A stretch of 64,000 bases of DNA, taken from contig JBAIZL010000002.1 of NCBI GenBank assembly GCA_036971475.1, positions 20,122,067-20,186,066 on the forward strand. The letters run 5' to 3'. This DNA is from Prosapia bicincta. Lineage: Eukaryota; Arthropoda; Insecta; Hemiptera; Cercopidae. Shown piece after piece: positions 52,150-62,239 of this stretch (its first letter is position 1; every line of letters begins with the position of its first letter). The notes beneath the pieces were generated by a model. That model was not told where the DNA came from. It ran no database searches and was given only the letters and a program-made list of their open reading frames with translations. The translations under genes and the position numbers were made by a program.

Positions 52150-52151
52150 CT

Positions 52152-52802
52152 GAAAGCAAAGTATCAACAACCAGATGTTAATTATAGTAAACTTTTCAGT
52201 CAATTACGGACGAAAGAATCAAAAGTGTTTCATAGATAATAAATTTTAAAAATGAGCTCTTTCTTTATAAAGTATAAAAAACATCATTTTACATGTAGTT
52301 GATTATTACATGTAGCACAACCTTGTTGATCCAAGCCTAACAGATTTCCAATTTAAGCGTAGTTGAACAAAAATATACAAAAGGTATATTCGTCTTGAAT
52401 CTCGGCACACTTTTAAATTTATGACTCTAAAATACGTTGTCAACTTTACGTTAACAGAAATATTAACAATTATGTACATTATTAGAACAGTTAGGTTTCC
52501 ATTTTTATATTAAAATTTTATTTTTTTAATTTTTTTTTCATTTAATAATAGAGTAGATAACTTCTGTCATACTTTTATCAGATTTTTTATAAATAATTTT
52601 AAAAATTTGTTCTTTCTATATTTTTTTTGGAAATATATGTTATACGCTATTGTTTCTATACATTTGGGGTTCGATAAGTATATGACGTTTTTACTTCACT
52701 TTGAAGTTTCAGAATTTATATTCCGTTTCAAAACAGAAAAAACTTACAAAACTCAGTTATTTAATAGGTTTCCATTTTTAAACATTTTATTTATACATTT
52801 AC
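52152..52802 (-). repeat. Inverted copy of part of the knottin-1 upstream region
   Basis: Reverse complement of about 53870-54560 (and of 43850-44535). It ends at 52802, where the direct copy begins, so two inverted copies of this DNA sit about 1.07 kb apart. Confidence 0.85.
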
Positions 52803-52803
52803 A

Positions 52804-54561
52804 ACAAACATAGGGAGAGTGATAAATATTCTGAATTGATAAATCCACTTCTCGTTAAAACGTATTAATATCAAAAGGAGTTAATCAATAAAGGAGATTT
52901 AAGAGCCAAAACCTTCAATATAATAATTTAATTTTTTGGGGGAATTTTACTATTAGTTGTTTTCGTATTATATGCTAGTTATTCATTTGTATGTATTTCT
53001 AGTTAATTACTTAAAAGGATAAGTAAAAAAAAACACGTTTAGTTTTTAAAGTATTTTTGAAATGATTAATAGTGTTCACGAAATCGAATTTGTAAATTGA
53101 ATCATAATGTAATAAAGAAAACGAGCTATTCCTAATTAAGGCAAGAGACGTTTCAATATGTTGTCTGAAAATATTTGTCTGGACTTTAAAATAGCATTAT
53201 TAAATTTTTAACTGATTAAGTATCGACTTCGTTTTGTGAAGTCATACTCTCCCGCTAAACTCACTTCCTTATGATCTATAATGCACTGAGTTAAACTCAG
53301 TTCGATTTGGTTTACTGGAGAGCACCATATCTAGTCTTTGAATTGAATGCTTTAAAGGTAATTTGAAAAACGCATAGAGCTTACTATAATATAAAAATAT
53401 GTACTCATTTATTATTGCATATTTATTTATTTTTTTGCTCCCAATTTGTAATTTAAACAAAAGTAGTTAAAATACAATTATTTAATTTATATTTTTTAAA
53501 AATATTATTAAAATTATAAATCAGTATTCAAATCCAATTAGAAATAATTACCGGTAGGATGAATACAAGATTACTAATAGAAACAGGCCTACCAAAGTAA
53601 CAAACTGATTTTGCAAAATAATATTTAAAAGTTTCAGTTTTGTAAGTCTTTCTGTTTCGAAAAGAAATATAAATTCAGAAATTTTAAAGCAATGAATAAA
53701 CATGTAATTTTCTCAACAAAAACGTTCGGTTATAATAGAATGGAAAAAATGTTTTACAAAAAGATAAGAAAGAACAGACGTTAAAAATAAGTCATAAAAA
53801 GTTCGATAAACATATGAAAAAAATAATCTACTGTATTAGTAAATGAAAAAAGCAAAAATAATAAAATGTTATAAATGTATAAATAAAATGTTTAAAAATG
53901 GAAACCTATTAAATAACTGAGTTTTGTAAGTTTTTTTCTGTTTTGAAACGGAATATAAATTCTGAAACTTCAAAGCGAAGTAAAAACGTCATATACTTTT
54001 CGAACCCCAAATGTATAGAAACAATAGTGTATAACATATATTTCGAAAAAAAGATAGAAAGAACAAATTTTTTAAATAATTTATAAAAAATATGATAAAA
54101 ATATGAAAAAGTTGTCTACTCTATTATTAAATGATAAAAAAATTTTAAACAATAAAATTTTAATATAAAAATGGAAACCTAACTGTTCTATTAATGTATA
54201 TAATTGTTAATATTTCTGTTAACGTTTTTGTACGCCTTGCACAAATTGAAATGGTTTTGGAGATGTAAAGTTGAAAACGTATTTTTGAGTCATAAATTTA
54301 AAAATGTGCCGAGATCCAAGACGTATATACATTTTGTATATTTTTGTTTAACTACGCTTAAATTGGAAATCTGTTAGGCTTGGATCAACAAGGTTGTGCT
54401 ACATGTAATCAACTACATGTAAAATGATGTTAATATACTTTATAAAGAAAGAGCTCATTTTTAAAAATTTATTATCTATGAAACACCTTTGTTTCTTTCG
54501 TCCGTAATTGACTGAAACGTTTACTATAATTAACATCTGGTTGTTGATACTTTGCTTTCAG
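52804..54561 (+). repeat. Upstream/5' intron region of knottin-1
   Basis: Direct duplicate of 43034-44535. It presumably contains the 5' untranslated intron, since an acceptor ends it at 54560-54561. A block at 53145-53416 is absent from the left copy. No upstream exon could be identified. Confidence 0.7.
53145..53416. mobile_element. About 270-bp insertion present in only one duplicate
   Basis: Between GGCAA and GCATATTTATTT the left duplicate (near 43380) has only two bases; here there are about 270. The extra DNA is GC-richer (for example CTCCCGCTAAACTCACTTCC) and has no open frame. Either an insertion of a short non-autonomous element here, or a deletion on the left. Confidence 0.5.
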
Positions 54562-54571
54562 TTCTGCCAAC

Positions 54572-55854
54572 ATGAATATACTGTGTCCCATGTTGGTAAT
54601 GGCGGTGTGTTTGCCTCTGGTGCTTTCCTACAGCTCCGAATATGAGGTCGAATGTCGCAAAGTCGGTTATAAGGTAAGGGAAGTGATACTCCGAGTGCGT
54701 GCCTACTTCAAAAGTACTGTGTAAACTTCAGTTGAGGGGCTGTTTAATTTTTGGTGTGTTTAAATTTAATGTAGTTTTCTAAAAAAAAAAAAAACCTCAA
54801 AACAGTTGCATTTACAACATACGACCGAAGGGTTAAATGAAACGTCCATTAGAAGAACTCTCCGCATGTTTTAGCATTAAGGCCGGAGTACCTTGCCTAG
54901 CGTACGATAACGGTCCCTCTCTCTCTCTCTTTCTCTCTCTATCTGTCTCTCTCTCTCTATCCGTCTCTCTCTGTCTGTCTCTCTCTCTCTCTCTCGGTCT
55001 TTCTGTCTTACTTTCTCTCTGACTCTACCCCTCTTTTGCTTTTTTACCCTCTCTGTCTTTCTTTCCTTCTCTTCTCTTTCCTCTCTCTCTCTCTCTCTTT
55101 CGGCCTTCCTTTCCCCGTATTTCTCAATCGACGTTTCTCTCTCTGCCTGTCTTCCTCTTTTCCTCTCTTTGTCTTTCTTTCTGTTTCTCTTCATCTCTTT
55201 CTCTAAATCTATAAAACTCCATATATCCTTATTCATGACGGTTTACCAATCCCGCACTACCCTCATCGTTGAGTATAAACTCTCAATTTGGAATCCTGAT
55301 TGCATTCACTTAACACGTTTTATTCATTCTGCACCGCAAAGCAAGAGATAGATACCATTGCAACCATATAGATACAGACACATATAACAACCATACACAA
55401 AGAGAAGAGTTCTTTCCAATACAAAAAAAACACTTGACATGTGAATATATTAAAATGAATGCAACATTGTATCTACACCTTGGTAGAGACTGTTTACTAC
55501 GAAGCTAAACTATTCGACCATTTCCCCTGTTACTAAAGGCAATGCACGTCTCTAAGTTAACCGAACTTTTGACTAATCCGGTTTTGTATTCTCTTAAAAC
55601 AATGGCTCTAATTTTTTCCGTGTTTTTTATACCTTGAATTTAAAGATGTCAGTGACAGTTTATCAAGGTTTTAGGTATTACTAAGAATAAGAAACACATT
55701 ATGATTAAATTTGCCATCAATAATGATAGATTCTATATCAAATTGCATTAACCGATATATTTCATAATTGTACGTCTAGTTAATACATTCCAACTCTATA
55801 TTCCCAAATTATACGTATATACCACTCAAACGTTTATAACAACCTTATGACTTT

Positions 55855-55943
<89 letters not shown>

Positions 55944-56257
55944 TGTATATATATATTACATTATGAGGAACAGCAATATTCGATATAAAGTGGTGTATAT
56001 TTGTGCCAGCACCCCACAAAATGATTACGTATAAAACAATTATGATGATTTACTTTTCTGTTCCATCCTACAATTCCTTCTATTCTTACCTATAACAATT
56101 ATATTATCTAATATGTGTGTCATTTTTGGTGTTGTAGTGCATCTACAATTATGACTGCTGTGAAGGACTTGAGTGCGATCCCATCATCGAGGACAAATAC
56201 TTAGACTACTGCCAGCCTACCAAGGAAAAGATAGAAAGCCAGACCGGCAATTTCTAA
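54572..56257 (+). CDS. Secreted six-cysteine knottin (ICK) peptide, gene 1, two coding exons
   Basis: Exon 1 codes at 54572-54673; the exon begins at 54562 after TTTGCTTTCAG and ends before GTAAGG. Exon 2 codes at 56138-56257, after TTTTTGGTGTTGTAG, and stops at TAA 56255-56257. The phase-0 intron is 1464 bp. Together they encode 73 residues: a signal peptide (about 1-20, hydrophobic with LVMAV), a short acidic stretch, then Cys at 28, 35, 41, 42, 47 and 59, and a 14-residue tail. The spacing C-x6-C-x5-CC-x4-C-x11-C fits the inhibitor cystine knot pattern, expected to form disulfides 1-4, 2-5 and 3-6 in a small stable extracellular peptide. ICK peptides serve as channel or protease ligands, antimicrobials, hormone-like signals or venom components; nothing here tells which. 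A paralogue with identical spacing lies tail-to-tail at 58220-59601. The acceptor before the ATG implies a non-coding first exon upstream. Confidence 0.85.
54674..56137 (+). other. Intron of knottin gene 1
   Basis: 1464-bp phase-0 intron, GTAAGG...TTGTAG. It holds a CT-rich block (54919-55210), whose long open frames on both strands are compositional, and a TA tract (55862-55937). Confidence 0.8.
55862..55937. repeat. TA microsatellite
   Basis: About 75 bp of TA dinucleotide within the intron of knottin gene 1. Confidence 0.95.
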
Positions 56258-56317
56258 CTACACACATAGCTAATATTTCTATATAAACATGTTAATTAAA
56301 AAAATGTCATAGCAAAT

Positions 56318-56323
56318 AATAAA
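56318..56323 (+). promoter_or_regulatory. Poly(A) signal of knottin gene 1
   Basis: AATAAA about 60 bases after the stop codon of gene 1, the first such signal on this strand. Confidence 0.6.
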
Positions 56324-56838
56324 AAGATTCAGTATAAAGAACGTCAGAAATTAGATTGTGTGCCATTTCGTTTTTAATCACTCGATTTCCTTACACACTT
56401 TCGAAAATTTGCGGTTGTTTATCGGTTAAATTTATCTTACTGCAAAAACGTTCTGTAGAACATTTATAAAAAACTTTTTATAATGCCACATAGATATTAT
56501 ATTAAGAAATATTGAAAATGGAAACTAGACAAAATCAAACTTACGGGAATATAACGTAATTCATAATTAAGTAATTTACACGCTATCAAAAATCGGATAT
56601 ATAGAAATTCTTCTTAACTCACAAGAAAAAAGAATAGAGCAGAAGGAGACAGTAAAACTTTACAAATACGAAATGCCTTGCCCTATGTACATTATTTATA
56701 ACGTTACAAATAGTAATACGCATTTACTGATGCACCATCATATTATAAGAAATAAATAAACATTTCTTTAGAAATGTCTAAAATACGATATTGTGTCAAA
56801 AACCATTATGAAGTTTCAAAATGGTAATTATGTTTTAT

Positions 56839-56905
<67 letters not shown>

Positions 56906-56975
56906 AAACCACGAGTGTGTGTGTTGTCTGTGTATCTGTGTGTGTGTGTATGTGTGTTTGTGTGTGCGTGCGTGC

Positions 56976-57048
<73 letters not shown>

Positions 57049-58067
57049 TGTGTTTGTGTGAGAGTATCGGAAGTATATATTGGATCAATTGCTGAGCGCG
57101 AGTTTCCACGACAAGTGTCCTGGATGTCTGTTGCAGACCAGAATCAAAGTTTCATTTAAAATGTTTTTGTCATTAAATCATTAAAATCTCCATCCGAGCC
57201 ACGATTACGTCATCCAACCAGGTTGTTACCGGGGATTTAATTTTTAATCTCCGTCTATTTGCCACGTTTTCCACAATGAGATTGTTGAACACAGAAAGAT
57301 ATAAATAGAATAGTTAACTTTTACCATCCCACAACGAGGCGAGTAATCTGGCTAATTTAAATGCCTTACAACCCTTAACCTACAACCCTTTTCCTCAGTT
57401 GCGAATGGTAAACTCTGTGTTCCCAACATCAAAGAAAAAAGTGAAACGCAATCTATTTAAATGTAAATCAAGCTTGACCTAAAAGAGGATGTGGATCACA
57501 ACTCGTTTGTGTTTCGACTTGGAATTCCTTCGAATAATGCACTCATTCTCTTCAAATTGTTTAGTTAAAGGGATGAAGCCAGCGAAAAGTGAGAGTTGGT
57601 GTTTATTCAAGAGAAAAGTCCTCAGCAGTAAATGAATCAATATAATTGTGTATAGTCACAATAAATACATTTTACTTGAAATAGTTGGTTTTCTATTACT
57701 AGAATATTTTCTATCTTTTTTTAACTTTTTACAGTACTTTTTTTTTACTAAACATCTAAAATAATTTCCATAAAAGTAGACATTTGTTTTTCCCTCGCCT
57801 TCACATTACCGTTTAAAAACGATGAAGATATAAGGTTACCAATTTTCTACTTTAAAATATATTGTGTTTTTAAGTAAACAGTAAGCCTAAAAACTCTTTC
57901 TCACTAGACCATTACAGAAAGATTAAGGCGACCACGGATTTCATAATAATGTCGAAATGCATTTGAATCGTCCATAAGAGAAAGACTGCTGCAGGGTCAA
58001 GTTTCGCCAAGACAAACTAGGATGTCACTAAATTAAATTACTTAATTAAATTACTTAAATTTAACCG
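56324..58067. other. Convergent intergenic region between the two knottin genes
   Basis: Contains a compound TA/GT microsatellite (56842-57062). A block at about 57720-58020 is similar, in direct orientation, to 58580-58850 in the intron of knottin gene 2 (shared ACATCTAAAA, CTTCCATAAAA and TTTGAATCGT phrases). No further coding exon was found. Confidence 0.55.
56842..57062. repeat. Compound TA/GT microsatellite
   Basis: TA dinucleotides (56842-56885) run into a long, partly interrupted GT tract (56886-57062). Open frames over it on both strands are artefacts. Confidence 0.95.
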
Positions 58068-58073
58068 TTTATT
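58068..58073 (-). promoter_or_regulatory. Probable poly(A) signal of knottin gene 2
   Basis: AATAAA on the minus strand about 150 bases past the stop codon. Other AT-rich variants lie nearby, so the exact site is uncertain. Confidence 0.4.
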
Positions 58074-58219
58074 ATTTACTGGAGCTGTTCTGGTTTGTAC
58101 ATGTCAGTTAACACAAAATATATACAAAATTGATTTTTCTTACAAGCATTACGCTTCACAATACATTTCTGTTTCATACATAAATAGAAAAAATTAAAGG
58201 AATAGCATCTTCTTCAGAA

Positions 58220-58477
58220 TTATGATTTCCCCTTAGGTCTCTTTTCTAAGGCTGTGCAAACTTCAGTTTCCTTGTCGTTTGGATCAGGGTGACATACTAA
58301 TGTCGGGCAGCAGTCGTCAGTGAAATAACACTGAAACCAATGAAGAAATGTATATATCACTTACACTATATGCACCTAAACAAGAATCTTACTTGGTATT
58401 TATGCGAGTTAACTTTCAAAAATTGATAGTAACTTCAACTTGATGCCCGACAAGTGAATGTGATAATAATATTAATA

Positions 58478-58529
<52 letters not shown>

Positions 58530-59601
58530 CAACATAAACAAACAAGCACAAATAATGTAGTTTGATTTCTTTTTTGCAACTTCCTACAGTAATGTTTTGT
58601 TTTACTAGAACATCTAAAACAACTTCCATAAAATATCCTGCCAAATTTTGTATTTTACTTACCTTGACACCTTTTTCAAACTAGGAAGGATTAAGGTAAC
58701 AAGTTTTAAACTATAAAATATTGTTTTAAATTTGAGCAGATAGTAGGCCAACAAGGTCTTTCATTCTAAGCCTAATATATAGAAATACTTTTGAATCGTT
58801 CATGAAGGATAGACTGGTAGTAAGAGGGTAAGAGCCAAACTAGAATGGGATCAAGGAATAATAAAGAGGTACTCCTAGAGCAAGCAATCTTCTGCCAGAA
58901 GCGTTTACAGGAAATGTAAATCTATGTTGTACTTCACCGGAAGTCTCCTGTTTAAATAACGAGTTCTAAAATAAGGTTGAACCTAGTTAGACCCCCTCAC
59001 AATTAAATTGGTGTTTAAACTGACAAAAGTCCCTTTATTAAACCATTAGATTATCTTGTAATAATTTCACCCTGCAGCTGTGCGTTTGTAAACCTGGTTT
59101 ACACGTTCAGAATTTGGTGCTCTGTTTATGAAACCTAGTGGGGAATATGAGGGTCGCTTTTCAAGGGAGACAACCTTGATCAATTCTCAACAATATCCAG
59201 GGGGGGTTAAAATCTAAGAGACTAAAAAGGGAGGTAAGTTATGATTACTACAATAAGATGTGAACTGCCTCAAACCTGTGAGGATGACGATTGAGTATGT
59301 TTTGTAGAAACATGACAATAATGACACTATGAAGTAATAATAACGATATCTACAATCATCGTCTGGATATATTATCTACACAATAGAATCTATACACGCA
59401 CCAAAATATTTTCTAATTTTTATTCTATTATGGAGTTAAGATGATATTACAATTTTAGTAAAGTTATTATTTATAGTTTTACAACCAATTCTTTATAACC
59501 AAAATGTGACTTACTTCCTCCCCTTCTCCCCTGCAGTGTTCGTCTGCTCCACTGAAGCTTATTATAAGAACCGCCATCACAAGAAGTACCCGGAGGATCA
59601 T
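58220..59601 (-). CDS. Secreted six-cysteine knottin (ICK) peptide, gene 2, two coding exons
   Basis: Exon 1 codes from the ATG at 59601 to 59515 (29 codons) and ends at GAGGAA|GTAAGT. Exon 2 starts at 58330 after CATTGGTTTCAG and stops at TAA 58222-58220. The phase-0 intron is 1184 bp. Together they encode 65 residues: a signal peptide (about 1-19, LLVMAVLIISF core), a short acidic segment, then Cys at 23, 30, 36, 37, 42 and 54, and a basic tail rich in Lys. The cysteine spacing is exactly that of gene 1, the intron falls at the same place (just before Cys 2), and LVMAV is shared in the signal peptide. The remaining residues are very different, as expected for fast-evolving secreted peptides from an old duplication. 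I chose ATG 59601 because it alone gives a signal peptide; an ATG 22 bases upstream is out of frame. A non-coding 5' exon is likely further right. Confidence 0.85.
58481..58526. repeat. TA microsatellite
   Basis: About 45 bp of TA dinucleotide inside the intron of knottin gene 2. Confidence 0.95.
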
Positions 59602-60164
59602 CTTGTTGTGAAACTGCAACCATTCTGCCTCAGACACGATGTTTCGTAAAGAATTTAAAATATTCGTAATAAATATTATGAAAGACGAACAATCCTAATT
59701 AGGACAACCCAGTGACTGAGTGACGTAATGTTTATGAAATATCAAATCAGCAATTTATAGTTAGTAATATGGTATGATTTATGTTTCATTTAATTATGCA
59801 TTCATGATAATTTAATCAGCAATAAAATGTTATTTAAAAAACATGTCAGGTATGGTTAAATGATAGGGATATTTGCAATAGCCAAGGGGATGTTCCAGAT
59901 TCCAGACAGTTTGTAGTCTTAGGGAATGATACTAAAAGTTTATTCCTAATGCAACTTATCTGCACATAGGTATTCCTGGCGGTTAAGCAAATTAGCAGAG
60001 CAAACACACCAATCATATTCATGTTGTCATTCTTGGAATTATATAGGTTTTTGGCGTGAAGATAACTACACTGTTCAGAAACATACCTGCATTAGCATCA
60101 CAACTTTCCTCTATCCTAAACAAAAGTGACTGTTCTTAGGACATAATTACTAGGCGTTGCAGGT
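59602..60164. other. 5' side of knottin gene 2
   Basis: No gene was recognised. On the minus strand, possible acceptors GAGGCAG and GGTTGCAG precede the start codon by about 34 and 23 bases or fewer. One of them may end a 5' untranslated intron. Confidence 0.4.
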
Positions 60165-61020
60165 GTAGACACTAAGACGTAGACTCATAGAATTTCTATA
60201 AATATAGACTCGTAGTCGTTATAGCTATAGTATCATAAATATAACAGCCTTAAAGTAGCCAAAGATTCAAAGAAGTTATTTCCACAGACTCATTGAATCT
60301 ATATCCATAGACTTATAGACTTTATAGGCATAGACTAATAGAATTTTCATAGTCATAGACTCATATGTTATCCATAGACTCATAAGCTGTATAGGCATTG
60401 ACTCAGAGACTTTCTATAATCATAGACTGGTAGACGTTTTATCCATAGTCTCATAGAATTTATAGACATAGACTGTTAGACTTTCTATAGCCACAGAATC
60501 ATAGACATTATATCCATAGACGCATTAACTTTAAAGGTATAGATTCATAGATTTTCTAAATTTACGAACTCATAGACGTTATATTAATGTACTCATAGGT
60601 AGACTAACTATAGTCATAAACTTGTAGACCTTATACCCATTGACTCATCGAATTTATATGTATAGGTTCATAAATTTTCTATAGCTTTAAATTCATAGAA
60701 GATACATCCATATACTCATATATAGAATTTCTATACTCATAAACGTATATTCGTTATATCGTTAGGCTCATATACTTTAAAAGTATATATCATAAAATGC
60801 TTATAGCAATAGACTCATAGATAGTATATCTATAGAGTCATACATAAACCTTCTATAGGCATAATCTGAGACTGGAGAAGTGATATCCTTATAGATTCAT
60901 AGATATACTTTATAGGCATAGACCCATAAACTTTCTACAGCCTTAGATTCTTAGAAGTAATACTTATAAACTCATAGACTTCATAGGTAAAGACTCATAT
61001 ACGTTATATCCAGTTTTATA
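60165..61020. repeat. Degenerate minisatellite, ATAGACTCATAGA family
   Basis: Dozens of variants of CATAGACTCATAGACTTTC and GTTATATCCATAGACTCATA, about 24-bp half units in roughly 48-bp pairs, fill 850 bases. Strongly diverged. Non-coding. Confidence 0.85.
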
Positions 61021-62239
61021 TCGGTTTATTGATTTCCTTAGAAATACTTCTATTTTATATGTATTTCAACACTACGAAGAACAAAATGGAGATATTTAGA
61101 AGTGATAATTTGTAATAGCTTTAATCTATTGGCATTAAATGTATGTCTTCAGTAATGTTTTCATATTACTATTCCCATACGTACACACCAACTAAAATTT
61201 AAAAGGTAGAAGGATAGCTACATTCAGCCAACAGATTTGGGAAATTACTTATTATGCTGGTTTCGGGGCCACTCGTTATCAGCATTAACCCTGATTACGT
61301 TTGGATTCCTGCGTAAAGATCAATGACGACTAAACGGTTTTCCCTGATGGGGCGAGCAAATTAAATTCAGTACAGCTTTCTTGAGAGCAACTTCACACAA
61401 TCAAATTAAATTATACAGGCAATAAAGTAAATTTATGTTTACTTACCGGATCTTAAACATCCTAATTACATCATAGCTGTAGTGTTAGTTTTGCATAAAC
61501 TAGATTTATAGTTATAACATTATAACTTTTTACGTTATGGTACTGATCCACAACAACTTGTGACTCCACGTTTATACCACCAGTTTGGATCGTGTTTAAG
61601 TAGAATTCCTCTGACTCGTAAAATGTTTTTAGGTTAGTTTATACACAATAGTCTAATAACTGGCGTACTTTGCTCTTGTTCCCCCCTTATTTTCCCAGGT
61701 GGGGGTGTCTTAAATTCAGATTACAGCTGTCTTGAAGTAACTTGATTCAATCTAATCTTATAAAATTATATATTTTATATTATAAAAGTAGTAAAATAAA
61801 AGTAGTATTTTTCTTACCGGTTGCAATTACTTTACAAACTTTAGACTTAAAGGTGGAGAATAGATCATAGTGTATTTTAGTACATCATAAGACCTAGTAT
61901 CTAGGTTAGTTTTATGGGTTTATAGGTTATTATTGATGAGCTTGTTGAGTGATAATTTTATTTTTGGCACACCAATTATATGTGTTGTTCATAATATTTT
62001 TGCATTTTAATATGAGTTTATATTTTACTGATATTGAATGCTCAAAAATTAATTAAATTATTGTAAAACAAAACGATTTATTCAATTTATGAAAGTTTAT
62101 TTGTCTTATAACTAGTTTAGTTTAAATTCATAACTTCTCACTTGTTACAGATATGAAAATTGTTATTTACAATACAAATATTTTACACATTTTTGTTCCC
62201 CTAAAGTTTTTGTTTCAAAATAATACGTAATGTAAGATA
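61021..62239. other. Intergenic with a diverged tandem duplication
   Basis: Two blocks about 360 bp apart (about 61340-61450 and 61695-61825) share AAATTCAG-TACAGCT and TCTTGA-AGTAACTT phrases. Each ends, on the minus strand, with a donor-like CCG|GTAAG (exon sides at 61447 and 61821). They could be duplicated non-coding first exons of knottin gene 2, but this is not demonstrated. Confidence 0.35.

Noticed and set aside
54837..55236. Open frames in the CT-rich block
   Set aside because: Arg/Glu or Ser/Leu repeats from simple sequence inside the knottin gene 1 intron.
56793..57109. Val/Cys- and His/Thr-repeat open frames
   Set aside because: Pure products of the TA/GT microsatellite.
58625..58680. 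Donor-like GTCAAG|GTAAGT on the minus strand as the knottin gene 2 first exon
   Set aside because: An in-frame stop lies a few codons upstream and there is no start or signal peptide. The true first coding exon is at 59515-59601.
59535..59640. Plus-strand exon-like frame after CCCCTGCAG
   Set aside because: It looked like an acceptor plus a short coding end, but the opposite strand here encodes the signal peptide and first cysteine of knottin gene 2 with a good donor. The plus-strand frame is its shadow.
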